Source: Streptomyces sp. NBC_00525 (GTDB lineage: Bacteria; Actinomycetota; Actinomycetes; Streptomycetales; Streptomycetaceae). Taken from it: a DNA stretch of 64,000 bases. Where the stretch lies: positions 5,890,001 to 5,954,000 of the forward strand of contig NZ_CP107834.1 in the NCBI RefSeq assembly GCF_036346595.1, given 5' to 3'. Shown piece after piece: positions 26,232-35,471 of the stretch. The notes under the pieces are model-generated. The model searched no databases, was not told the origin of the DNA, and saw only the letters and a list, made by a program, of their open reading frames with translations. The translations under genes were made by a program, and so were the position numbers. Positions within the stretch are counted from its first letter, which is position 1; each line of letters starts with the position of its first letter.

Positions 26232-27193
26232 CGTCCGCCAGTAGGCGTGGTGGGCGGCGGCAGTAGGGCAGGCACGGCTCGCCCGATCATGTAGTTCTCT
26301 ACGCTTCATGATCACCGGGGGATCCGTCCCTGCCGTCCCGTCATGCATTCTCGACCCGATCCGCGACCAGTTCCTCGCCCTGCTGCCAGTTCGCGAGGAC
26401 CGCCACCCGCTGGGCTGCCACGATCCGCGGATTAGCGACGCCGTGGTCTTCGACCGCCTGGTGCAGGTCCTGGTCTCCGGCTGCGGATACGAACGCGTCG
26501 CCGATGAGCACTGTTCGGCCACCATGCTGCGTCGCCGCCGTGACGAGTGGATCGCCGCCCGCGTGATGGAGACCCTGCGTGTGCTCGTAGTCGCCAGCTA
26601 CGACCGGATGATCGGCCTTGAACTCGACCAGCTGTCCGCGGACGGCTGTATCTCCAAGGCGCCGTCCGGCGGCGAGTGTGCTGGCAGGAGTCCCGTCGAT
26701 CTGGCCAAACTAGGCATGAAACGCTCGCAGTTGACGGACGGGTACGGCATACCGCTGGTCACCGACCCGGCACCGGCGAACACGCGCGACCACACCTTGC
26801 TGCCTGCGACCCTCGACCGCTTCGCTGCCCTGGACGTCACTCTGGGGCCGCTACCCGAGCACCCGCGCCTGAGCCTGGACGCCGGCTACGACTACAGCAT
26901 GGTCCACCAGCATCTCGACACCCGGCAAATTATCGGCAAGGTCGCCCCGCGCGGCGCGAAGACCCCGATCCAGGCCGGCGGGCGCTGGGTGGTCGAGCGC
27001 ACGAACTCCTGGATGAACAACTTCGGCAAGCTCCGCCGTTGCACCGAGCGACGAAGAATAACAGTCGAGTTCTTCATCGCCCTGGCCAGCGTCATCATCA
27101 CTGTCCGCTGCCTTGTCCGACGAGCCTGGACACTCTACGGCTGGGACACCCGCTTACGAAGCCGCCGCATCCGATGACCGCACTCGGCGGACG
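26232..27193 (+). mobile_element. IS5-type insertion sequence
   Basis: About 960 bp containing one intact transposase. Short inverted ends CGTCCGCC (26232-26239) and GGCGGACG (27186-27193) flank the gene. No target duplication could be confirmed, so the exact ends are tentative. Confidence 0.6.
26308..27177 (+). CDS. IS5 family transposase
   Basis: DDE transposase of 289 aa in a single frame. The N-terminal domain has the VVFDRLVQVLVSGCGYERVAD stretch of IS5-group enzymes. The catalytic acids are Asp in LSADGCISKAPSGGE, Asp in LSLDAGYDYS and Glu in VVERTNSWMNNFGKL, the last followed by the usual RRCTERR. ATG 26308 is the first start in frame. It looks complete and may be active, unlike the other transposases in this island. 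Confidence 0.88.
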   Translation: MITGGSVPAVPSCILDPIRDQFLALLPVREDRHPLGCHDPRISDAVVFDRLVQVLVSGCGYERVADEHCSATMLRRRRDEWIAARVMETLRVLVVASYDRMIGLELDQLSADGCISKAPSGGECAGRSPVDLAKLGMKRSQLTDGYGIPLVTDPAPANTRDHTLLPATLDRFAALDVTLGPLPEHPRLSLDAGYDYSMVHQHLDTRQIIGKVAPRGAKTPIQAGGRWVVERTNSWMNNFGKLRRCTERRRITVEFFIALASVIITVRCLVRRAWTLYGWDTRLRSRRIR

Positions 27194-27256
27194 CAGACGG
27201 TGCCAGGTGGTTGTTCGGCACGGTGAGCGAGGAGCCTGGTCGTGTGGAGGCCACCT

Positions 27257-28315
27257 TCACGTGGTTACCACAGGTACGCCGTCCGGACGGTTGGCAAGCA
27301 GGGCCGCGATGTGGTCCGCGCAGCGCAGGGCCGCCGTGGCCATGGCGTTCCTGGTCATCCCGGCGACATGTGGGGTGAGCAGGGCGTTCGGCAGGCCGAA
27401 GAGCGGCGAGGCGAAGGCTGCATGCTCGTGCTCGAAGGTGTCGATGGCGGCTGCCATGAGCGAGTGTGCGGGGTCGCGCAGCGCATCGGCCAGCGCCTGC
27501 TCGTCAACGATCCCACCCCGGGCTGTGTTCAGCAGGATCGACCCCGGACGCATCAGCGCAAGCTCCGCCCGACCGATCAGTCCTCGGGTCTGCGGAGTGA
27601 GCGGCAGGTGCAGGGAAACCACGTCACTGGTCGCCAGCAGCTCGGTGAGGGAACGGGGCCGAGGCACCGACGACTCGGGTGGTCGCCGCGAAAGGCCCTG
27701 GACCTCCATGCCCAGGGCGGTCGCCCGCGCGGCCAGTGCCAGGCCGACCCGCCCGAGTCCGACGATGCCCAGGGTCAACTCCGACAGCTCTACCACCGGT
27801 GCGGCCGGTGCACACCAACTGCCACGGTGCGCGGCCTCGTTGTGTGCCGGGAGATCCCGGGTCAGGGCGAGGAGCTGGGCGAGAGCGAACTCGGCGACCG
27901 CATTCGCGTTGGACCCCGGGGTATGGGTGACAGCAACCCCGTGACGGGCCGCGGCCGCCAACTCGACGTGATCGGTACCCGCCCCGGCCCGGCCGATCAC
28001 GCGAAGCCTGTTCGCCAGCTTCGCGTTCGTCGCCGCCGCGAGGAACGCCGCGCGCAGTGGCACACCGGCACGAGACTTGACCGCATGGTAACCGATTCCG
28101 TCCCGGACAGTCTCTGCGAGTAGCGCGGACTCGTCGAAAGCATCGAAATCAGTGAAGTCCACCCGGCCCGCCCATGCGGCCCGCGCCCCGGCGCGATCGG
28201 CTACCCGCCGAAGGTTCAGCGTGACGGCCAGCCCGTGGCCAAGCAGACACTCCAGTTCCCGACCAAGCAACTCGCCAGGAGCCGCATCCAGCAACAGGAC
28301 TCGTGCCCGCTCCAT
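27257..28315 (-). CDS. D-2-hydroxyacid dehydrogenase (NAD-dependent)
   Basis: Oxidoreductase of the D-isomer-specific family, 352 aa, acting on a 2-hydroxy acid / 2-keto acid pair. The Rossmann motif is GIVGLGRVGLALAAR. The catalytic Arg is in NTARGGIVDE, Glu in AIDTFEHE and His in TPHVAGMT. The N-terminal ~90 residues (with DFTDFDAFDESALLAETVRDGIGY) are unlike phosphoglycerate dehydrogenase, so substrate is open. It is a lone metabolic gene between the IS element and an orphan repeat, possibly carried in with the island. Confidence 0.88.
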   Translation of the reverse strand: MERARVLLLDAAPGELLGRELECLLGHGLAVTLNLRRVADRAGARAAWAGRVDFTDFDAFDESALLAETVRDGIGYHAVKSRAGVPLRAAFLAAATNAKLANRLRVIGRAGAGTDHVELAAAARHGVAVTHTPGSNANAVAEFALAQLLALTRDLPAHNEAAHRGSWCAPAAPVVELSELTLGIVGLGRVGLALAARATALGMEVQGLSRRPPESSVPRPRSLTELLATSDVVSLHLPLTPQTRGLIGRAELALMRPGSILLNTARGGIVDEQALADALRDPAHSLMAAAIDTFEHEHAAFASPLFGLPNALLTPHVAGMTRNAMATAALRCADHIAALLANRPDGVPVVTT

Positions 28316-28411
28316 GTGGCCCCCCTTTCCCCTGCGTGGACCTTACTGCGGTCGAGGGAACGGTCACCGAGAGACCCCATACCCAGCCCGATCCCGCCCT
28401 TACTGGCGGAA

Positions 28412-28440
28412 GCTCTTACTGCGCGGGCGGAGGTGAGTCG
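28412..28440 (+). repeat. Third orphan CRISPR-like repeat
   Basis: Matches the array repeat at 22 of 29 positions and shares the same variant run CTTACTGCGCG with the orphan at 26162, indicating common descent of these two. It lies ~100 nt upstream of the 2-hydroxyacid dehydrogenase start. The flanking left sequence (GGCGGAAG) also resembles that of the other orphan copies. Confidence 0.55.
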
Positions 28441-28647
28441 ACGGAGCCGATCGTGTTGCCCTTGCACCCTTCGGTGGCGGTGCAGCCTTTGCAATCGGCG
28501 CAATGGTCCTGAGTCAGGTCGACCAGTAAGGTCACACCGGCGTCGGTGAGGCAGTTGAACCAAATCGCCGTGCTGGCTGGCCACGACCAGTTTGACGCTG
28601 ACCGAGCCCATTGCTGTTCGAATGGTGAATGGCAAGGCGGCCACCAC
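28416..28647 (-). pseudogene. Frameshifted small cysteine-rich protein
   Basis: One frame gives an N-terminal half (FTIRTAMGSVSVKLVVASQHGDLVQ) and the next frame a C-terminal half with CADCKGCTATEGCKGN. Joined, they would form a ~75-residue protein with four closely spaced Cys, which could bind zinc or an iron-sulfur cluster. The last codons are encoded by the orphan repeat. I do not recognise the family. Nothing else is seen between 28316 and 28785. Confidence 0.35.
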
Positions 28648-28785
28648 CCGCTCATCGAGGCGGGCACATCCGGTCGAGGATGAACTCCGTAGTCACCAGT
28701 TGCCAGCATGGGGCAGAGACCTTGTTGAACCGCCAGACTGGCTTTATCGAGCAGTAGTGGCTCTGGTCCACTTCGTGTGGCGCGG

Positions 28786-29205
28786 TTACTGTTCGTGATC
28801 AATCGGTCCCAGGGCTTCCGCGATCTGTTGGACTTCGTGGCGCCACTGAGCGGCGTCGGCACTGTCCACCCAGCCGGTCAGCAGTTCCGATCCGTCTTGG
28901 AGTACACGTTGCAGAGCGAGCACGGCTGACGAGCGGAGAGCCGGCGGAAGCTGCGGCAGAGGTTCTCTGGGTCCGTCATCAGGGTCGATCACAATCCTGC
29001 TGCCCGGGATGGTGCTGGCAACGAGAGCCGCGGCGGCGACCGCTTCGGTGCCGTCGCCGCCATCCACGCGTGCTCCGGAATCCGTGACTCGCTGGAATGC
29101 TCGCTCGAGCACTTCGATGACCTTCTGAGAAGTCAGTCCCTCGAGTTCATCGACGAAGTCGGCAGCGAGATCGCTGTCGAATGGGCCTGTTCCCCACGTC
29201 CCCAT
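28786..29205 (-). CDS. DUF4259 family protein
   Basis: Protein of 139 aa starting MGTWGTGPFDSDLAADFVDEL, the signature of DUF4259. The middle (DGTEAVAAAALVAST) and the DGSELLTGWVDSADAAQW C-terminal region also fit. The function of the family is unknown. It is complete, and lies between the dehydrogenase region and a broken ISL3 element. Confidence 0.85.
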   Translation of the reverse strand: MGTWGTGPFDSDLAADFVDELEGLTSQKVIEVLERAFQRVTDSGARVDGGDGTEAVAAAALVASTIPGSRIVIDPDDGPREPLPQLPPALRSSAVLALQRVLQDGSELLTGWVDSADAAQWRHEVQQIAEALGPIDHEQ

Positions 29206-29267
29206 GTACGGCTCCTGGTATCGCTCTCGCGGACGGAACCAGCATTCCAGCAGACACTGACACGCGC

Positions 29268-30180
29268 TCAGGTGGCCAGGAGGACTCGTTTACGAAGCAA
29301 GGCGAATCCCGCGCGGCCGAACATCTGTCGCTTGAGCATTTTGATCCGGTTGACATGGCCCTCCACCACGCCGGAGTTCCAGGGCAGGGTGAGACCGGCG
29401 GTGACAGCTTCGAGATCGCGCAGGAGGTGCTGAGCGAAGTGGCGGAGGCTGGGCAGTTCGGTGGTGGCGCTGGCTGCTTCGATCCATTCGGGGAGCTGGT
29501 CGCCGTCCAGGTGCTTGAGCATGTGGGCGAAAGAGCACACGTGTTCGGCAAGTGCCGTCAGCTCGGGGCAGTTGGCCAGGACGGCTTTGAGCTGAAGTCT
29601 GTCACCTTCGGGTAGCGCCTCGGGGTGCGTGAGGATCCAGCGGGTGACGACGCGGGCGGATGGCGGCCGTGGGCCGACCTGTTGGGGCTTGCCGCGAAGG
29701 GTCCTGCTGACGTAGTCGCGGACGCTTGCGTATCCGCGTGGATAGCCCTGTTCCTTGACTCCTCCCAGAGTTTCCAGGCGTTGGTGCAGCCTTCCTGCCA
29801 GCGCTGATCGAGGTAAGGCTTGTAGTCGTCGAGTCTGGTCGCACGGCTTTGCCACTGCCCGGTGAACATCTCCTCCGGAGTCGTGGCGCGGGAGAAGCGC
29901 AAGATCGTGTTGAGGGTCATGCCGAGCTGCCGGGCGACGGACCGCTTGCTGTGACCGGCGGCGAGGAGAGCGTGGATGGTGGCGTGCTTCGCGGACAGGC
30001 CGCCCGTCCCGCAGTCGTACGGGCCTCAACCCGGACGACCGCCTCGGACACCTCGACCGATTCCACCAACACGCCCTCGACCGACGAGAACAGCAGCTCA
30101 TCCAGCTGCGACAGCACTTCGTTCACGGCGAAGGACTGTCGACCACACCACCATCCAGCCCAGCGATTTTCGGGCGAACT
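29268..30180 (-). pseudogene. ISL3 family transposase, frameshifted and deleted
   Basis: Pieces of one ISL3 transposase lie in three frames. The N-terminus (EGVLVESVEVSEAVVRVEAR, ~30090-30150) jumps over the zinc-finger region to TPEEMFTGQWQSRATRLDDYKPYL (~29800-29880). After a shift the C-terminal half continues (VRDYVSRTLRG, then LPWNSGVVEGHVNRIKMLKRQMFGRAGFALLRKRV) to 29268. The C-terminal VEGHVNRIK motif is diagnostic. The element is inactive. Confidence 0.85.
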
Positions 30181-30372
30181 CAACCGCCATGACACAAAGA
30201 TCGACAGTCACCCCCTGCGTACGCGCCCACAGAAAGTGGACCAGAGCCGCAGTAGTGACGTCGCTTGTCGATGGGTTTGGGAGGCGCCATGTTCCACGGA
30301 TGGGTGATGTGGACGAGTTTGGGAGGCACCGGGGTTCTTGCCAGGGCAGCATCGGGATGCTCCTGGTGAAAG

Positions 30373-32020
30373 GTGCTGGTCATGCCGCGGCTGTCGAAGG
30401 TCGAGCTGTACGCGGCGATCCGGCGTGACCACCGTGGCGGCATATCGATGCGGGAGCTTGAGCGTAAGCACGGCGTGACGTGGCGGACGGTGCGGAAGTC
30501 GTTGGACTCGTCCTGGCCGGAGCCGCGTAAGAAGCTGCCGCCGCGGCCGACCGGAGTGGACCGCCACAAGCCGGTGATCGACGAGATCCTGCGGGCGGAC
30601 CTGGACGCGCCGCGCAAGCAGCGGCACACGGTCACCCGCATCTTCCACCGGCTGGTCGAGGAACACGGCGCCGACGTCTCCTATGGGATGGTCCGCTACT
30701 ACGTCGCGGCCCGGAAGCCCGAGGTCCTGGTCGAGTCGGGCAAGGCCCCGCTGGAGGCGTTCGTCCCGCAGACCCACCAGCCCGGTCACGAGGCGGAGGT
30801 CGACTTCGGCGACGTCACGATTCGCCTCGCCGGCGAGCTGGTGACCTGCTATCTCTTCTCCTTCCGCCTGTCGTATTCGGGCAAGGCCGTCCACCGCGTG
30901 TTCGCCTCCTGCGGCCAGGAGGCGTTCTTCGAAGGCCACGTCTACGCGCTGCGGACGCTGGGCGGGGTCCCGCGGACCAAGGTCCGCTACGACAACCTCA
31001 AGGCCGCTGTCGCCCGCGTGCTCGGGCTGAGCCGGGCGAGGGTGGAGGCGGACCGGTGGATCGCTTTCAAGTCGCACTACGGCATCGAGAGCTTCTACTG
31101 CCGCCCGGGCATCGAGGGCGCCCACGAGAAGGGCGGCGTCGAGGGCCAGATCGGATACTTCCGGCGCAACCACTTCGTCCCGGTCCCCGAGGTGTCCTCG
31201 CTCGCCGAGCTGAACGAGATGGCGAGCAGTGGGACCGGCAGGACGACGCCCGCCGGATCGGCTCCAGGTCCCGGACCATCGCCGAGGACTTCGCGCTCGA
31301 ACGACCGCTGCTGATGCCGTTGCCGGAGGAACCGTTCGAGACCGGGCGGCTGTTAACCCCTCGGGTCGACCGCTACGGCCAGATTCCGGTCCGCACGAAC
31401 CGCTACTCGGTCCCCATCCGGCTGATCGGCAAGCGCGTGCGGGTCATCCTTCACGCCTCTCACCTGGTGGTTTACGACCAGAACGTGGAAGTGGCCCGGC
31501 ACGAGCGGTTGATCGCCAAAGGCGCCGTCCGCCTGGACCTGGACCACTACCTGGAGGTCGTGGTCCGCAAGCCCGGCGCCTTCCCCGGCTCGACTGTTTT
31601 TCGAACAGGCCCGTTCGGCCAGCAAGTTCACCCCGGTGCACGACGCCTGGTGGACCCAGGCCGTGAAGATCCACGACGAGTGGGACGGCACCCGCGCGCT
31701 CATCGAGGTGCTGCTGCTCGGACGCCACATGCCGCACGAACATGTCGTCGCCGGCCTGGCCGCAGCCCTGCGGGCTGGGGCCCTGACCGCGGACGCGGTC
31801 GCGCTGGAGGCCCGCAAGGCCGCCCAGGCGGAGACCGAGCCCGCACCGGATGCCCCGGGCCCTCGGCCAGCCGTCTGGGACAGTGACGTCGCTGCACGAG
31901 TGGCGCCTGGCGCATCTTCCGCCGGACACCAGGCCGCTGCCCTCGGTGTCTCACTACGACCAGTTGCTCCGACGCCGCCGCACCAGCGGCAGCGGCCACC
32001 GTGAGGGAGAAGCGAAGTGA
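30373..32020 (+). pseudogene. istA: IS21 family transposase istA with three frameshifts
   Basis: The first 310 codons (HTH segment GISMRELERKHGVTWRTVRKSL; DDE part EAEVDFGDVTIRL, then KVRYDNLKAAVARVL and EGAHEKGGVEGQIGYFRRN with the catalytic acids) run to about 31225. The frame shifts near 31225, near 31600 (to MHDAWWTQAVKIHDEWDGTRALIEVLLLGRH) and near 31865 (to SLHEWRLAHLPPDTRPL, ending at 32020). Each continuation is recognisable istA, so the gene is a decayed but nearly full-length copy. Confidence 0.88.
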
Positions 32021-32814
32021 CCATGCCCCGACAGCGAGGGTTGACCGAGCAGGCCGCCGACGCCGCGATCGACTCCGCCTGCCGCTCGCTGCGGCTGCGG
32101 TCGATCCGCAACGAGTTCTCCGACATCGCCGACCGGGCGATGAAGGACCAGACGACCTACCGCGGCTTCCTCGCCGAGCTGCTGATGGCCGAGTGCGACG
32201 ACCGGGCCCGCCGCAGGTCGGAGAGGCGGATCAAAGCAGCTGGCTTCCCGCGGGAGAAGTCCCTGCGTTCCTTCGACTTCGACGCCAACCCGAACATCGA
32301 CGCTGCCACCATCCACACGCTCGCCAGCTGCGAGTGGATCAAGAAGAGTCAACCGCTCTGCCTGATCGGCGACTCCGGCACCGGCAAGTCCCACATGCTC
32401 ATCGCTCTGGGCACCGAGGCCGCGATGAAGGGCTACCAAGTGCGCTACACGCTCGCGACGAAGCTGGTCAATGAGCTGGTCGAGGCCGCGGACGAGAAGC
32501 AGCTGAACAAGACGATCGCCCGCTACGGCCGTGTCGATCTGCTCTGCATCGACGAACTCGGATACATGGAACTCGACCGGCATGGCGCCGAGCTCCTCTT
32601 CCAAGTACTGACCGAACGCGAGGAGAAGAACAGCGTCGCGATCGCTTCCAACGAGTCCTTCGGAGGCTGGACCAAGACCTTCACCGACTCCCGCCTCTGC
32701 GCGGCCATCGTCGACCGACTGACCTTCAACGGCACCATCATCGAGACCGGAACCGACTCCTACCACCTCGCCAGCACCCGAGCACGGACCGAACAACCCG
32801 CCCAGGCTGGCTGA
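32017..32814 (+). CDS. istB: IS21 family ATPase IstB
   Basis: Transposition helper ATPase (AAA+, DnaC-like) of 265 aa, intact. Walker A is GDSGTGKSH and Walker B LLCIDELGYME; RLTFNGTIIETGTDSYHL is the usual C-terminus. GTG 32017 overlaps the istA stop; ATG 32023 is an alternative start. With istA broken, it can serve only elements elsewhere, if any. Confidence 0.92.
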   Translation: MTMPRQRGLTEQAADAAIDSACRSLRLRSIRNEFSDIADRAMKDQTTYRGFLAELLMAECDDRARRRSERRIKAAGFPREKSLRSFDFDANPNIDAATIHTLASCEWIKKSQPLCLIGDSGTGKSHMLIALGTEAAMKGYQVRYTLATKLVNELVEAADEKQLNKTIARYGRVDLLCIDELGYMELDRHGAELLFQVLTEREEKNSVAIASNESFGGWTKTFTDSRLCAAIVDRLTFNGTIIETGTDSYHLASTRARTEQPAQAG

Positions 32815-32911
32815 GGCCAACTGTTGCCGATCTTGACGTGGCTGACGAGCGTGAAGTCAGATGCGGTGAGAAGTCGGCATCGAGAAGCGGCCCAGCCGCA
32901 GGGGGTTTGGC

Positions 32912-33364
32912 GTGTTCATCATGGAAGAGGACGTTTTCGATCCTGATGAGATGCTGAGCCTCTACGACTCGGTCGGCTGGGAAGGCTACACCGCCGACGT
33001 CGACAAGCTCTCCCGCGGCCTGCGGAACTCTCACCTGGTCATCACCGCACGAGACGGTTCAGGAACGCTCCTCGGACTGGCCCGGACCGTCTCCGACGAC
33101 GAACACATCTGCTATGTCCAGGACGTCGTGGTCAGCCCAGCGCATCACCGGCAGGGCGTCGGCCGGGCCCTGGTCGAGCACCTCATGCAGCGCTACTCGC
33201 ACTGCCGTTTCTTCCTCCTCTCCACAGACCACGAGTCGTCACCGGAAGGCCAGCGCAATCACGCGTTTTACCGGAGCCTTGGCTTCCTGTCCTATGAGGA
33301 GAAGCAGATGGCGGGCTTCGGGCTGCCCCGGAACCGCCCTGACCTGCGTGACATGACGCCATAA
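32912..33364 (+). CDS. GNAT family N-acetyltransferase
   Basis: Acetyl-CoA-dependent acetyltransferase of 150 aa. Acetyl-CoA binding motif A is VQDVVVSPAHHRQGVGRALVEHL, followed by NHAFYRSLGF of motif B. The N-terminal SVGWEGYTADVDKL pattern occurs in single-domain GNATs of this subgroup. GTG 32912 lies 6-7 nt after GGGGG; ATG 32921 is possible. Substrate is unknown. It lies just before the leader-distal end of array 2. Confidence 0.9.
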   Translation: MFIMEEDVFDPDEMLSLYDSVGWEGYTADVDKLSRGLRNSHLVITARDGSGTLLGLARTVSDDEHICYVQDVVVSPAHHRQGVGRALVEHLMQRYSHCRFFLLSTDHESSPEGQRNHAFYRSLGFLSYEEKQMAGFGLPRNRPDLRDMTP

Positions 33365-33501
33365 AGATTCGCCCTTCCCTGCCACAGCGCAGACACGTCC
33401 ACCCTCACTGAGCACCCCATCCCGGTGATGAGTGCCGGCCGTGACACGTCCCAGACGGGACCAAAGGACCGCCAGGACGACCGCGCCGAGGATCTGCTCG
33501 A

Positions 33502-34688
33502 CGGCTCACCTCCGCTCGCACGGAGAGGACCAGTCCCGGCCCGAGCAAAAACGGACGCGGGCGGCTCACCTCCGCTCGCGCGGAGAGGACCTCATCGCGG
33601 GCGCCGCCGCCCTGTACGCGTCCGGCTCACCTCCGCTCGCGCGGAGAGGACTACTCGACCTGTCGTTCGGTGGCCAGCGGGCCCGGCTCACCTCCGCTCG
33701 CGCGGAGAGAACCTCGGCGTGTCCGTCGGCCGATTGCGCTCCAGCGGCTCACCTCCGCTCGCGCGGAGAGGACCGGCAGTAGCAGGCGTGGACGGAGCAC
33801 CCGCCCGGCTCACCTCCGCTCGCGCGGAGAGGACGACGGAGGAGGCGGCCCGTGCTTGAGCAACTCCGGCTCACCTCCGCTCGCGCGGAGAGGACGCGAA
33901 GGCCGGCGCGCTGTGGCAGATGGAGACCGGCTCACCTCCGCTCGCGCGGAGAGGACCACAAGGTCTTCTCGACGAAGGAGAGCTACCACGGCTCACCTCC
34001 GCTCGCGCGGAGAGGACAGCTGCTCGTTGTCCGCTCGCAGCTCCGCGATCGGCTCACCTCCGCTCGCGCGGAGAGGACCGCGGCGCCGCTGCCGGTGGAG
34101 TCGATGGCGTCGGCTCACCTCCGCTCGCGCGGAGAGGACCGGTCCTGTGCCCAGTCCCGGACGACGGAGAACGGCTCACCTCCGCTCGCGCGGAGAGGAC
34201 TCCTTGACCTCCGCCAGGACGGACCCGCTGTGCGGCTCACCTCCGCTCGCGCGGAGAGGACTCGAGGACCGACTGCAGGCCGGTCGACGCCGACGGCTCA
34301 CCTCCGCTCGCGTGGAGAGGACAGCCATCGCAGCTACCGGGCGACGACCACGACCGGCTCACCTCCGCTCGCGCGGAGAGGACGGCGGGAGGATCAGAGT
34401 GCGGTAGGAGCTGTACGGCTCACCTCCGCTCGCGCGGAGAGGACGCCAGCGACACCATCAGGGCCGACGCCGGGTCCGGCTCACCTCCGCTCGCGCGGAG
34501 AGGACCGGGCCGGAGGTGATGCGGACGGCCTCGGTGACGGCTCACCTCCGCTCGCGCGGAGAGGACGTGCCTAACCGGCGCGGTCCCGGCGCGCGGGTCG
34601 GCTCACCTCCGCTCGCGCGGAGAGGACAGCGGATGTACCGTCATGCATGGGTCGTGCTCCGGCTCACCTCCGCTCGCGCGGAGAGGAC
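33502..34688 (-). CRISPR. Type I-E CRISPR array 2: 20 repeats, 19 spacers
   Basis: Same 29-nt repeat as array 1, starting at 33502, 33562 and then every 61 nt to 34660. The first spacer is 31 nt and the rest are 32. Variant repeats are the leader-distal one (33502, G to A in the loop), 33684 (GAGAGAAC end) and 34294 (C to T in the stem). crRNA sense is the minus strand, with the leader on the high-coordinate side next to the cas2 stub. I saw no spacer shared with array 1. Confidence 0.98.
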
Positions 34689-34731
34689 CCTCTTTGACCT
34701 GGCCTGTTAGAGGGGCTTTGCCGTTTCTTGG
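34689..34731 (-). promoter_or_regulatory. CRISPR array 2 leader
   Basis: Nearly identical to the block beside array 1 (18978-19020), including the last codons of cas2 (now part of a pseudogene). It gives array 2 the same integration context, so the single Cas1-Cas2 pair encoded in locus A could serve both arrays. Confidence 0.6.
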
Positions 34732-35297
34732 CTTTTGCGTTTGAAGGTGATCAGGGTGAGGCCGTTGAAGTCGAGGGGTTCGCGGCGTCGGGTTCCTGCT
34801 GTGTAGCTGGAAGCCCTGTTCGTTGTCGGCGGGGTGGGCGAGGCCGTCGTGGGTGCAGGCGGTGACGGCTGCCCATAGTTTGTCGCGGACTCGTGTGGAG
34901 ACGGTGCTGACGTAAAGCCCGAGGGGGACTTGGAGGGGGCCGGCGGGTGAGGGTGTCTCGTAGGTGCGGCTCGGGTTGAGGAGTTGCTGGGTTGGACGGC
35001 CCTGAAGCCGGCCTTCGCCCAGCACGTTGTCGCCGGTGCTCCTCTCAGTCGCCTGCCGGACTTTGTTCGGTCAGGTCGGCGGTCTGCGGTGATTGCGTAC
35101 AGGACCCGGAACGGAGCCGCGTGCGCGGGGGTGTCGGCGACGGCGAAGGGCTCGATGTCGTACTTGCGCAGCGGGAGTTCGCGGGATCTGGCCCGGTAGG
35201 GGAGCCCGGCTACCGTGCCGGCCGGTGGGGTGTCGGGTTTCCAGCGTACGGGGATGCACGGTTCGTCGATCAGGTTGTAGGCGCCCGTCGGCATGAA
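34707..35297 (-). pseudogene. Fused stubs of cse1, cas1 and cas2
   Basis: Read on the minus strand from 35297: the first ~85 codons of cse1 (GAYNLIDEPCIPVRWKPDTP, AVADTPAHAAPFRVLYAIT), with a frameshift after DRRPD, join at LGEGRLQ (cse1 has LDEGGLQ) to a cas1 tail (QLLNPSRTYETPS; cas1 has QLLDPSRTYEGPD). This joins to a cas2 tail (LYVSTVSTRVRDKLWAAVTACTHDGL) with a small deletion and a frameshift. All of cse2, cas7e, cas5e, cas6e and most of cas1 are missing. It is a deletion derivative of the locus A layout. Confidence 0.88.
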
Positions 35298-35449
35298 TGT
35301 GTCCTGTCGTCGTTCAGGCGTGGGGAGGAGCGGAGCGGTCGGCCGGCCGTGCCGGGCACAGCAGGCCGAACCAGCCACAGGCAGTCTTGGTGCCGCTTGC
35401 CTGGAGCGCGAACGCCTCACCTGAAACGTAGTCCAAGCATGCAAGGCAA

Positions 35450-35471
35450 GTGATCAGGATGTGAAGATTAC
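35450..35471 (-). promoter_or_regulatory. Dyad at the end of cas3, counterpart of 25642-25663
   Basis: GTGATC (35450-35455) N10 GATTAC (35466-35471): the locus A dyad with one mismatch, overlapping the cas3 stop codon. It precedes the cse1 stub. Confidence 0.45.

Noticed and set aside
28416..28647. Lanthipeptide-like or other modified Cys-rich precursor peptide
   Set aside because: No modification enzymes nearby, no typical leader, and the reading frame is broken; a decayed metal-binding protein is simpler.
33425..34710. Similar repeat-protein ORFs across array 2
   Set aside because: Same artefact of the CRISPR repeat; no ribosome site and no coding signal in the spacers.
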